From contig JAZBRS010000014.1 of assembly GCA_037176725.1 (NCBI GenBank), forward strand, positions 74,754,501-74,818,500: DNA of 64,000 nt, in the 5' to 3' direction. The position numbers and the translations under genes were made by a program. The notes beneath the pieces were generated by a model. The model made no database searches. It saw only the letters and a program-made list of their open reading frames with translations, and was not told the DNA's origin. Shown here in pieces: positions 44,601-55,079 of this stretch (position 1 is its first letter; the number at the start of each line of letters is the position of its first letter). This DNA comes from Posidonia oceanica. Its lineage: Eukaryota; Streptophyta; Magnoliopsida; Alismatales; Posidoniaceae.

Positions 44601-45192
44601 CAAGAGGCGGGATACGTGCCCCCACCGTCGGAACTGTGAGCAGTTGAGACGATGGTCTAGGCGGAAGTGTAGAATGAAATGCATGATATGCGGGAGCAAG
44701 CCGCACGGGAATCTCAGGACCAGCAGGAAAGAAAGAAGGGCGGACTGATAGAGCCATACCCTGCAGCCGCTGGATAGTGTCCATCAGATGCTGGTACTGC
44801 TCTTCAGGTGTCCCATTAGTGGGAACGCTGAATTGCAGCGCCGGTGAGGGGCCAGAGCCAAGAGATCCAGACTGTCCAAAAGATTGAAGTCCTATGGCAA
44901 GAGTCGCCACAGCAGCAGAAGGGGTGTCAAAAGTGACGTATCCCTGAGAAGGTGGGGTCAGAGGTGCCTTCGGAATGCGAGTGGTGGTCATCAACATAGA
45001 CTTGGCGACCGGATCCGGAGGAGCGAACATCTGCCAATGTCCCACAGCATACTAGGGTGCCCTAGGCGACAGAAGGGGAAACTCTGGTGTCACAAGGGGC
45101 ACAGAAAGGTTGGAAGCGGGAGTCGGAGGGACCGGAGCGGAAACTACCTCCGAGGCAAGGGTAAGTAGGGGTTCGACGGTGCGCTGGGCCAT
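41605..45192 (-). pseudogene. gag-protease of truncated Tat element B
   Basis: Start ATG at 45192-45190 (MAQRTVEPLLTL). A Pro-rich N-terminus runs to 44290, then the gag core (GPALKWFTSLDMSVIKTW, AFLEQYSINLDL, EYVGRWRTL) at 44180-43950, a knuckle region near 43320 (CNFHRSVEHSTDNC) and protease (LALVDNGSGLNV, about 42180). It is very similar to D (60056-63182). Differences from D include CAG to TAG near 45053, CAA to TAA near 42341, and a 2-bp deletion near 42148 that shifts the protease frame. The linker and coiled coil that D retains between N-terminus and gag core is deleted here. The reading frame is cut at 41605 within the sequence after the protease, so RT, RNase H and integrase are absent. 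Confidence 0.85.
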
Positions 45193-46212
45193 TGCTGACC
45201 GAGAGTGAGTCAAAATAGGGCTGCGACGAGTAGAAAGCGGATGAGTTCTACGAGGAGCTATGTTCGCAAAAGCGAATAGCTCAGAAGGAGATGGTCGAGC
45301 ACAGGTGTCTCAGCAGAGGTGTCAGTAAGGGGAGGAACTCGAGCTCCAGCTTGGGAACTCGCTCACTGAACTCTGTGAAGGACACAACAGAAACTGGGAT
45401 TAGAAACAGAAAATGAAATGTAAATGCATTAAGTTGTGGCATGAATGACATGTATGCTTTCTAGCATGCTCTCTCTCACCAATCTAGTGTTTCCTAGCGG
45501 ATAGTCTACTTCGGATACCCTCAAGTGTACAGGTCATCGACTCAGGTTAGAAAAGTAGGTCCCCTGTCTAACTCCTGGCCCAAAGCTCAGTTAATAACAG
45601 GGTGGCGCGTTGGTGGCCTTGACCCCACCAAAGCATGAGTAGTACCCTCCACTAGCACCGACACGACCCCTGACAAAGGGGGACAGACCGACCGACTTAC
45701 GCCATGCCAAAGCATCGGGGCAAGAGGCCGGGACCATCCTTCGCAGACTGATAGGTGGACTCAGATGAGAAGATGCATGTCCTATATGATGCTTCATGCA
45801 AATGATTAAAGTCTTTTATCTTGCGTATTTTATTAACTCAAGGGGATGCATGTGTGTTGATGGCTCTAGTTGGTCCTAGATTTTAATTTTACTTGCCATT
45901 TTTAATTAGCCATGGGGGAAGCAATCAGTGTAAAATAAACCAAGCATCAGACAAAAAGCATGAATTAAAGCAATAATCACGCAAGCATGGCAATGGAATG
46001 CTGGAATAAAGGAAGCACTTGAATTAAAGCAGCGAGTAAAGCAAGTAAAGTAAATAAATGCTGAGATAACAATTAAAGAGCAGTGTGATAAGTAAATGAA
46101 TAAAGCAATTAAAGGGAACTAAGCAAGCAGACAAAGCAGACAAAGGCACAAAGGCAAACAAAGATGCAAAATGCAAGCGAGCGAAAACCAAAACGAAAGC
46201 TGGAGTCTAGTA
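45193..46212 (-). other. 5' leader of element B
   Basis: About 1 kb, homologous to 22135-23275 and, very closely, to 63183-64000. No gene. Confidence 0.75.
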
Positions 46213-46230
46213 TCCCCAGCAGAGTCGCCA
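46213..46230 (-). other. Primer-binding site of element B
   Basis: Minus strand TGGCGACTCTGCTGGGGA, one base from the LTR end (...TTGCA). This is the best-preserved copy of the Tat-type primer site in the window. It proves that the LTR to its right acts as the 5' LTR of B. Confidence 0.85.
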
Positions 46231-46849
46231 CTGCAATAATCCCGATGTTCAGATCGTCCATGCACATTGCCAAAGCTCGTGTGCACCGATCAGAATCAGG
46301 TTCACTACTAGTAGCTATGTCCAAGAAGGAAGACTTAACTCGAAAACACTTTAAAAAGGGAAAAAAAGGGAAGAAAAGAAGAGGATAAGACAAATCAAAG
46401 TCGCCAATGTGTCTATTAAGTCAAGAGACATGGAAAACTGGGGAAATGTGTGAATAAGCACGCAAAACCAAGCAAAAGATGCAATGCAAAGCAAAAGAAA
46501 AGAGATGCAAATGAATGCAAATGATATGACTCATGCTTAGGATAAGGGCAATATGGTCATTGTGGGCCAAGAGAAGTGCTTGGTCTGCATTGAAGTGCGC
46601 TCCACCGAGGAGGTCCAGGTAACTTGGTTGAGAAGATCCGGCGGCCCGATCAGAAGATAAGCAGGCTTCAAGACAGAAGGCTCAAAAACAGGGGAGAAGA
46701 AGGGATCTAAGTGTAAAAGGGGTCCTAGGGATGTGCAAAATAAGTCCTCCCACGTATATGGGAGCTAGGAGTACTTAAAAGTGTGCAAAGATGCTAAATG
46801 CAATGATGCATGGGTGCAATGCATGCAAAAATGCAATAAAAGGTCTTAA

Positions 46850-47700
46850 GTATGATGTTTTAGAAAAGTTAAGGACTTAAATGCAAGTTTTTGAAAAGTT
46901 AGGGGTCTATATGCAAAGTTTTCGAAAAGTTAAGGGTTTGAACGCAATTAAGATATAATGCAGGGTCTGAAATGCAATTTAATAAGGTAAAACATGCATT
47001 TAAATGACTTTTATAAACATGCAATGGACTGAAATGTAATTTGAAAACATGCAGGGGCTAAAATGCAATTTTATAAGGTAAAATATGCTGTTAAATGGGT
47101 TTTGTAAACATGCTGAGGACTGGAATGCAATTTTGAATCATGTAGGAGCTAAAACGCAATTTTATAAGGAAAACATGCAAATAAAATGATCTGTGCATGC
47201 AAATGGAGGACTGGAGTGCAAAAAAAAAGAAAGATGGGATAAAAATGCAATGCAATAAGGAAAAGTAAGAAATTAAATGAGTTAACAACAGATCAGAGGA
47301 CTAAATGGCAAATAAAATAAACAGGAGGACTTAACAGCAATTTAATAAGGTAAAAACAGATGATTAAATAACTTTTGACAACCGTAGGACTAAAATGAAA
47401 AAATAAAAAGCTACTGGACTAGAAAATAAAGAACAGAAATCTATTTTACACTACAGCAGGACCATTATGCAAATAAAATAAATGGCAGGACTAGAAAATA
47501 AAGAATAGAAAGTTATTTTACACTACAGTAGGACCATTATGCAAATAAAATAAGTAAATGGGCTAGATCTAAAGAAAAAACTAAAAACTATAACGGCAGA
47601 GGACTAATAAGTAATGAAAAATAACTAGCAGGACTTAAATTAAAAAAAAACTAAAGAATTTAAACAGCAGCTAGATTAACATGCAAATAACAAAAAGCAC
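46850..47700. repeat. Degenerate ~60-bp repeat in the shared LTR
   Basis: Repeated phrases AATGCAATTTTATAAGGTAA, AACATGCA and GGACT(G/A)AAATG recur about every 60-65 bp between 46850 and 47350. A second related set (GGACTAGAAAATAAAGAA, GGACCATTATGCAAATAAAA) runs to about 47640. No open frames of note. Confidence 0.65.
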
Positions 47701-47849
47701 AGACTTTTCATGCAATTCCATATAGTTTTATTTCAGATTTAAATGAATCCTAAACCATGCCTGGACCTAAAAGCAATATTTAAAAACTTAAAAGATGCTA
47801 ATGCAATGCATGTGAAAACTTCCTAAGTTAATTCAAAAATAAAACGAAA

Positions 47850-48960
47850 ACTTAAACAATGTTATTTGGCTACAGTAACCAAGGCCGGAGCTTGCCGGGA
47901 GGAGGTCTGGAACAGCGGAGGAGCGGGCGGCGCAACCCAGGCGGCGTCCGGGGGAGCTCAACGCGGTGCGGCGTCCGGTGGCGTGCGGGGGCGCTGGTCG
48001 GCGTGTTGGCTCGCTGCTGGAATCGCCGGCGCCGTGGAAGAAGGTGATTTCGGCAGCCTCTTGCGGGCAGCATGCTTGATGAAATGCCCCGGAGGAAGGT
48101 CGAGAAGCAAGAGGGGAGAGAGAGGAAGCCAAGGGAGGGGTTTTTTTACCATTTTCGCACGCCGGAACGAGCCACCCACCTAGGTGGATTTCTGCAGCGA
48201 GGGCGGAGGTCGTGGCGGCGCGTGGCGCAGTGGTGGGCTGCTGGGGCGATACGAAGGTGTTGCTGGTGGTCCGGGGAAGGCCCTGGTGCTTCCAGAAGTA
48301 AGCTCGACTACTCGGAGGGAAGTTTGGTCTGGGCTGGCTGCTATTGTGGTGGCCGAGGTGGTTCCGATGTTGTGCAGCATTCCAGGCCGAAGTGAGGGTC
48401 CCGACGGCTAGGTGGTTGTCTAGGGAGCGTGTGGGAAGAACCAGAATGGAGTTCTACTGGGTCTGGAGGGAGGTGGAAGAGTTTGAAATTTCTGGTCAAA
48501 TTGGGGCCGAAGGTGTTTGTGGTGGTTTGCGGGGAGTATGGGTGGTCTCATGGGGTGATGTTGGGTGGCCTGAGAAGGTAGTAGTTGGGCGAGTAAGGTG
48601 GCGGAGTTTTGGAATTTTCTAAGGCTTGTGGTGGTCGTTCTGCAATGGGGAAGATGGTTTGGAGGTTTTGGAGAAGAAGATGGGTTGGACGGCCTCTGGT
48701 CAGTGAGTGCTGGGGTTCTCTTTTGGTCTCTTGCTCTAGGGAGTGCACAAGGGAGAGGGAGGAGTTTGCTATGTCTGTGGATGAGTGGAGCCAAGGTTCT
48801 ACAGATCTCCTATTGGTTTTTGTTTACTGCCGGCACTTGAGTGCAAAGGAGGGTGGCAGGAGGGCTTCTGATGGCACGGCTGCTAAAGGAGGCGCACGCC
48901 GGTTCGGCCTGGTGTAGAGGATGTGTGGGAGTGAAGGACGGGCAGGCTTGGAGGGTGAGT
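47850..48960. other. CpG-rich block in the shared LTR
   Basis: GC-rich, CpG-rich segment with open frames of 60-124 codons on both strands, none with a recognisable domain. It is equivalent in position to 25500-26340 in LTR A. Frames on both strands are explained by composition, so no gene is called. Confidence 0.4.
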
Positions 48961-50439
48961 TGTCGATCAGCAGAAGAAGATTAAGGAAAAAAAAGAAAAA
49001 AACAGAGAAGAGAGGGAGAAGGGCTACTGTTGCAGTAGAAGAAAAATAAAAAAAGAATGAGAAATAAGAAAGAAAAAGAAAGAAAGAAAAATAGGTTAAT
49101 TAAGTTTTGGTTTTCTTTGGATTTGTTTCAAAGCTAATTGTTTTTTAATTTTCTTTTTTTTAATTATTCTTTTGAATTTATTAATGGTTTTCCTCTTTTA
49201 AGTTTTTTTTTTCTTTGATTGTTTTAATTGTTTAAATTTTTCTTTTGATTTAAGTTTATTTTAAGTCTTTCTTTTCGATTTTAATTTTGTTAATTGTTTT
49301 CTAAGTTTTTTAATCTGATTTTTAGTTGTTGATTGTTCTTGAGCTTTATTAATTTGATGTTAAGTTGTTGATTGTTTTTGAGTTTTATTAATTTAAGTTT
49401 GTCTTCTTTTCTTTTTTATTTGTTAATTGTTTTGAGTTTTTTCTTTCTAATTATTTTCTCAAAGTTTTTTAATTGTTTTGATTATGTTTTTTCTTTTGAT
49501 TTTAAATTTGTTAGTTGCTTTAATTTTTCTTTGATTGCTTTAAGATTTTTAGATTGTTTTTTAAGGATTTTGAGTGATTTTTCTTATGTTTGCTTCTTTA
49601 ATTGTTTTTAATGGGTTTTGATTGGTTTTAATTGCCTTTAAGTTTTGAAATTTGTTTTTTAATTGTTTCAAGTTTTGAAATTTATTTTTTAATTGTTTTA
49701 AATCTTTTTTAAGTCTTTTAGTTTGTTTTAATTTGTTTTTAATTAGTTTTAACTGTTTTTGGGTTGTTTTGATTCGTTTTTAATTAGATTTTCTTTCGAA
49801 TTATTTTTAGGTGTTTAATTTATTTTTCTGGTTGGATTTTTTTTTTAATTGTTTTAAGAAGTGTTAAATGGGGTTGATGATGAGTTTAGAGAAGAAATGA
49901 GAAGAAGAAAGGGAGAGAATAGAGAAGAAAGAGAAAAGGATAATTAGGAGAGAGAAAAAGAATAATTTGGAGAGAGAAAAGGATAATTTGGAGAGATGAA
50001 GAGGATAGAGGCTTGGAAATGAAGTGGGATTTGATAAGTGTGTGACCTAGGATTTCTAGTGTTTGACCTAGGATTTGGAGTGGGATTTTGGAAGGCTTTT
50101 GGAAGGGTTTTTTGGGTGTAGAAAGAGGGGGGTTTTACCTAGGTTTTCTAGGGTTTTTGGAAGGGTTTCTTGGGTGGTTTTCTAGGTTGAAAAAGTGTAG
50201 GTTTTCCTAGAGTTTTTGGAGTGGTTTTCTAAGTTGAAGAAATGTAGGTTTTGCTAAGGTTTTGGATGATTTTAGGTTAAGGTTTTGAAGTGGTTTTTTG
50301 GGTTAGAAAATGGGTGTAGTTCTAGGTTTTGTTTTGAGGTTTGAGTTGGAGTTTTGATTGGAAAAGAAGGGTGTGGTTTTGGGTTTTGAAGCCGCTAGAG
50401 AGATTCACTGATTCAGCCTATCAAAATGGGGTGTCAACA

Positions 50440-50452
50440 GATGCCGCTCCCT
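50440..50452 (-). other. Polypurine tract of element D
   Basis: Minus strand AGGGAGCGGCATC immediately before TGTTGACACC of the LTR. Together with the similar GGGGCATT tract at 7318 it marks the internal edge of a 3' LTR. Confidence 0.6.
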
Positions 50453-50960
50453 GAGCGAGGTCAAGGGGACCGAGGTCGCTGCTCAGGGTCGACAAGACAC
50501 CCCAGTTGACGGGAGAGCCAAATGCTTTCGGCGTGAGCCACTTATTTGGCGGATGCACAGAAAATCGCAACCCGATGCCAAGATGCTAGATGTGGATGCA
50601 GATGTTGATGGAATGCGATGCATGCAATGCATGCTAATGCTGATGCAATGCAGATGATGCTGATGTAGTTAGTCTAGCCTGTGATGTTAGAAGAAGAAGT
50701 GCAGAATTGATGCAAAAGGAATGCTAAAAGAGAAACAGCGATGCAGCGCAAACATTTGGCAGCTAGTCCAAACTTGCGCAACAAAGAGGGAAAGAAAGAG
50801 ACAGCCTGTCCCCGCCTGGGGGAGCAAGCAAGCAAGGCAGTTGGAGTTGCGCAGAAGGGGCGACTGCAACAAAAGAAGCGCGAAGGGAGAGGGGCATCCT
50901 CTCCTACTGTGGGGGGATGCGGGACTTTGTCTTCCTGGAACAAAGTCGCGTGAAGGAAGT
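50453..50960. other. 3' spacer of D next to the LTR
   Basis: Non-coding. 50580-50670 is an ATGCAATGCAGATGATGCTG-like simple repeat. 50755-50790 (GGCAGCTAGTCCAAACTTGCG) matches 3500-3525 in element X. The plus-strand frame at 50721-51026 is not considered coding. Confidence 0.55.
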
Positions 50961-51999
50961 GATAAGATATCGGACTTATCGGCCACGGGGGTGATAGTTT
51001 ATGGTCCTATCAACCGGAAGCGATAGTTTACGATCCTATCAACCGAGAGCGATAGTTTACGGTCCTATCAACCGGAAGCGATAGTTTACGGTCCTATCAA
51101 CTGGAAGTGATAGTTATTGGATATCAGCCGGAAAACATGAGTGCACAAGATAGTTTTGGATATCAGCCAGAGAGCGATAGTTTATGGTCCTATCAACCGG
51201 AAGCGATAGTTTACGGTCCTATCAACCGGATGCGATAGTTTACGATCCTATCAACCGAAGCGCAATCATGAGTGATAGTTACTGGATATCAACCGGAAAA
51301 CGCAAATGCCCACGATAGTTTTGGATATCAGTCAGAGAGCGATAGTTTACGGTCCTATCAACCAAAAGCGATAGTTTACAGTCCTATCAACCGGAAGCGA
51401 TAGTTTACGGTCTTATCAACCGAAAAGGGGCGTTTGCGAGTTATAGTTACTGGATATCAGCCGGAAAACACAATTGCAGGAGATAGTTTTGGTTATCAGC
51501 CAAAGAGAGATAGTTTACGGTCCTATCAACCGGAAGCGATACTTTACGGTCCTATCAACCGGAAGCGATACTTTACGGTCCTATCAACCAGAAGCGATAG
51601 TTTACGGTCCTATCAATCGGAAGGTGCAGTTGTGAGTGATAGTTACTGGGTATCAGCCGAAAGAGTGATGAGTTTCGGATCATCAGCCGAGAGAGTGATG
51701 AGTTTCGGATCATCAGCCGAAGAGGAAAGAATTGATAAGATGTCGGACTTATCAGCCAGGGAGTGATGATTAACGGTCATCAACCGAAAGTGATAGTTTA
51801 CGGTCTTATCAACCGGAAGTGATAGTTTACTGTCCTATCAACCAGAAAGAATGATGTTTAACGGCCATTAGCTGGAAGGGTGATGCTTAACGGCCATCCG
51901 CCGGGAAGGTGATGCTTAACGGCCATCAGTCGGAAAGGTGATGTTTAACGGCCATCAGCCGGAAAGGTGATTGAGTGATAAGATGACGGACTTATCAGC
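50961..51999. repeat. Minisatellite M2, about 33 covarying hairpin units
   Basis: Units of mostly 29 bp (GATAGTTTACGGTCCTATCA then ACCGGAAGC), interspersed with variants. Each unit carries an inverted repeat around an 8-9-nt loop, followed by AACC/AGCC and usually GG. Examples: GATAAG 50961-50966 / CTTATC 50975-50980; GATAG 51051-51055 / CTATC 51065-51069; GATGA 51667-51671 / TCATC 51680-51684; GATAAG 51734-51739 / CTTATC 51748-51753; GATG 51911-51914 / CATC 51924-51927. The arms differ between unit types but stay complementary within most units. The array lies between the accessory pseudogene and the polypurine tract of D. Confidence 0.92.
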
Positions 52000-52487
52000 C
52001 AGGAAGATTGGAGCCCGTGACATCCAGGTATATCAATGGGGGAACGACAAGGTGTGATACCACAGGACATCTAAAAAAGATGCCCCTGTTATCAGGATGA
52101 TACCAGGGGACAGTCGAAGCGCCCTTGGCATTGAAAAGCGAAGGATAAACAAAATTGACGTGTTTGTCAAATGAGTACCTTGGGGTACTAGCCCTGTAGA
52201 GACTTGGCTGGGTGCCTGATGGCTTGACTTGACGGCGTGGGTCTGCAGAGATTCTTGACTCAGGATTGATTGCTGAGGACTTTCCTACATCATGTTGGCA
52301 GCAAGTCTGGCCAGGGGCCACAAGATATGATTAGCAAGAATTATGTAATGCATTAAGCAGTCTTGAAGTGCAAGCAGACAGCACAAAACACTTTTGCATT
52401 GATAGAACTGTTGATTACACGCCTGTGGCAGGCCAAAAGCTATAGTATAACTTGAAAGGAAACTAAATTAGCAGCTGCATAAGCACC
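52000..52487. other. Spacer between M2 and accessory pseudogene of D
   Basis: No gene. 52020-52200 contains phrases related to 3540-4000 and 13900-13990 (GATGCCCCT, ATACCAG, GACAA...CTTGTCA-like, GTACTAGCCC), so this spacer is shared by Tat copies. Hairpin-like GAGTACC...GGTACT at about 52169-52184. Confidence 0.5.
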
Positions 52488-53690
52488 CTAACTGGTTCGG
52501 GCCTTCTTTGATTTCCCAGAGTCAGGGAATAGGGGGCCACCTGGCAGGATTTCATTGATGGGCCAGAAGTCTTGCACCTCGGTCACGTACTCAGGGGTGC
52601 ACCCTATGCCTCTCACAGTTGCAATGTCTGTTGATCGCACTCCATGATGCATCAGATTGGCCAGCTCCTTTGTTGGGGCAGTTGTACTGAGGGGATATGT
52701 TTGAAGGAGCTTAGGCGCTGTGCTGTCAACGAAGGTGCCCTGCTGGAAGCCGAACTGGCGCATGACCCTGATAGGGTGGTATTCCACACCCGCAGTGAAT
52801 CCCGGTAGCACAATCAGCCGCATGTCGCGTGTGCTGAAGAAGACAGTGAATGGTTCGGCCATGGAGGGGAAGATACGCCAGGTTACTGCGTCATCCGTCA
52901 GCTCTGATAGCTTCTCGTATTCTTCTTTGACGCTCTTGACTGTCTTGGCATGGCCGTTGTTGTAGTAGGCTTCAAAAGCATGCACCTGGGGGTGCAGAAG
53001 GTTCATCTCTAAGTGTGCGGCTAGCCAGACCTGTATAAGTGCTCCGCAGCCATGAAAGTGGCGGCAGCGATGCGAGATGCGGTCCAGCTCGTGGTATGTT
53101 TCTGCCAGAACAACCGGTGCCACGTCTATCTGCCGGGTCACCACAGCAAGTGCTATTTCTACGATCTCGATGGCCACTGTAAGTCAGCCATGAGTAAAGA
53201 CCAGCTCGCCTAGGAAACAGGTGACAAATCCTCGGAGCCACAACTCGTCTCCGAGTTCAGCGTGCTTTTCCATGATATCATCAAAGTATGCTAGGCGAAG
53301 CAGGGGCGTGGGCCCGTTGGTACAGATCAGTCTTTGCTGGCAGCTTCAAGTAGAGAGCCCAATCAGCTGGCTCAGGACCGCAATGTATCCATCACGCCTC
53401 ATGAAGATAGGCGGTCCCATGATCTTGGAGAAGCCGCAGATCCGGCGCACTTCTTCCAGTGTGAGTGTTAGTTCAGTTCTACCAAAGCGGAAGACATGAT
53501 GTGCCGGTTTCCAAAACCTTGCAACGGCGCACAGAAGATGGCGGCTCACTTCTACATCAGCAGCATTCAGTAGTTTGGTTGGAATGCCCCAAAGACGCAG
53601 CTTTTTGCAGTCATCTTTGGTAAGCTTGCCGATCCACTCTCGCAGGGTCTCAAAGCAGTGCACCGAGGTCACTAGAGTAGGGAAACCCAT
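52488..53690 (-). pseudogene. DUF7745/PMD-like accessory gene of element D
   Basis: A single minus-strand frame of about 400 codons from ATG 53690 to stop 52488. It is interrupted by two TGA stops: near 53354 (LST*SC) and near 53187 (HG*LTVA, where Arg CGA to TGA is likely). The N-terminus has W-x-G-x-L-TKDDCKKLRLWG, then ARFWKPAHHVFRFG and ELTLTLEEVRRICGF. This is the pattern of DUF7745/plant-mobile-domain-like proteins encoded by many plant retroelements. The middle (YHELDRISHRCRHFHGCGAL, QVWLAAHLE) and the Lys-rich end (SGKSKKARTS) are also typical of these hypothetical proteins. It is in sense orientation relative to gag-pol, between integrase and the 3' LTR. Function unknown. Family assignment is from pattern memory only. 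Confidence 0.7.
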
Positions 53691-55079
53691 TACTCAGACA
53701 TTAGAATGTAGGCAGATGGCTGTTGCAAAATCTTCAGGTACCTATTACCAAGACTGTAGATTATCAGATTTCATACAGGCACATAATCACTGACTGAAAG
53801 TAGATTCTGAAGCTGGTAAAGCAGTTCAACATATTCAACAGTAAACATTCAGAACATTGCAATTAAACACATATAAGTAGGGGATTCTGTCGGCACGGGG
53901 GCGGGGACTGGCAGGAGTACTGGACCAGCGTAGCTCGATGATGCCAACGCGTGCTGAGTAGGAGTACTGTCTCAGTGCTGGAGCAAGTCTTGCAAGGCGG
54001 AATGATTAGAGGGAGAGGGGATGATTGGAAATGCAGATGTATGCATGATTCATGATTGGTGTGATTTGCCCTCAACATGCGGAGTACTTTGGTGCCTGCT
54101 GTATAGGAAGGTAGCGGTCCCTGACTCACTAGACTCTACTCAGACTCTAACTTGTTGGTGGCACTCTAGGAAAGGGTGTTGGTGATGTTTGGTGGTGGTG
54201 GAGTGGATAGGCTCCACGCCAAACTCTCAAGGACTTATACTTACTCTTTTCCTTTTTCTTGCCTCTTTCGCTTCTATATAGGTGTGCAGGGCTCTCCCCA
54301 TTCCTGTCTTGGAGACAAGGAGGACCTGGCTTGAATTTTGACTCTTCTCTGGGGTAGGTGAGAGGTGCAGGATTACTCTGCTTGCTGTCATTTTGGGGTT
54401 AACTTTTGCTTTCTCCTTTTTTTTGTTTTCTATCACTCTCTTCTTCTTTTTTTATCATTCTTTTTTCTTCTTGTTGTTTTTCTTTCTCTTTCTTCTTTTC
54501 TTCTTTTCCTCTTCTTTTCTTCTTTTTTTTTTCAGGCTTGCAGGTCTCCGCTATCCCTACCCTAGAGGAAATGGGTGCCTGGCTTCTAAGACATGGGAGT
54601 TAGAATCTTCAGGTGTGAACTTTGGCTTTCTCTTTCTTTTTTTTCTTGTGCATCCAGGCATAGACATGTGTTCCTTTCGAGCTGACGCCTAGCATTCTTC
54701 TAGGAGTGTAAGTCCTTAGGTGTTTGGGCATTTCGCCCGTGGTCACTGAGTGGTGGCTCCCTCACTAGCTAAAACATCTAAGTAGTGTCAGGTGAGGTCG
54801 GGAAACTCCTTTCAAAGCAGGCAAACACTTCCGATTTTCATCACCAGGCAACATGTGATGCATGATTTAAGAGGATGACGATGATTATTATAAAAGAGGT
54901 GAGAGACGGAACGTACGGGAATGCAGTGATAAAAATGCAAAAGATAGGGCAAAGCGATGCATGAAGATGTACAGGGGTGAAGATGGGGGAGATAGGACGA
55001 AAAGAGGAACGGAAGCGTGCAAGGGGTGGGAGTACAAAAGGTGAGACGGGGAAGAAGGATCAGCAATGGTTGCTCCAGG
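53691..55079 (-). other. Spacer between accessory pseudogene and pol of D
   Basis: Non-coding. 54065-54185 is homologous to 4390-4510 of element X. 54410-54540 is a long pyrimidine tract (CTTCTTTTTTT type), which gives Phe/Leu-rich spurious frames. 54840-55030 is purine-rich. No gene. Confidence 0.6.

Larger units (their letters stand above)
46232..50439 (-). repeat. 4.2-kb LTR shared by elements B and D
   Basis: Minus-strand LTR starting TGTTGACACCCCATTTTG at 50439 and ending TTGCA at 46232. Its left side joins the primer site of B; its right side joins the polypurine tract and 3' spacer of D. One LTR therefore serves two internal regions. Contents: a degenerate 60-65-bp repeat (46850-47400, ATGCAATTTTATAAGGTAAA core), a CpG-rich block (47850-48960), T-rich sequence (49080-49880) and a G/T-rich end (50050-50400). 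Confidence 0.85.

Noticed and set aside
50961..51999. CRISPR-like array (29-bp repeats)
   Set aside because: There are no unique spacers of constant length, units are contiguous and diverged, and the context is a plant retroelement.
54365..54692. Phe/Leu-rich frames that look like membrane proteins
   Set aside because: They are translations of a long pyrimidine tract in the D spacer, open in all three plus frames.
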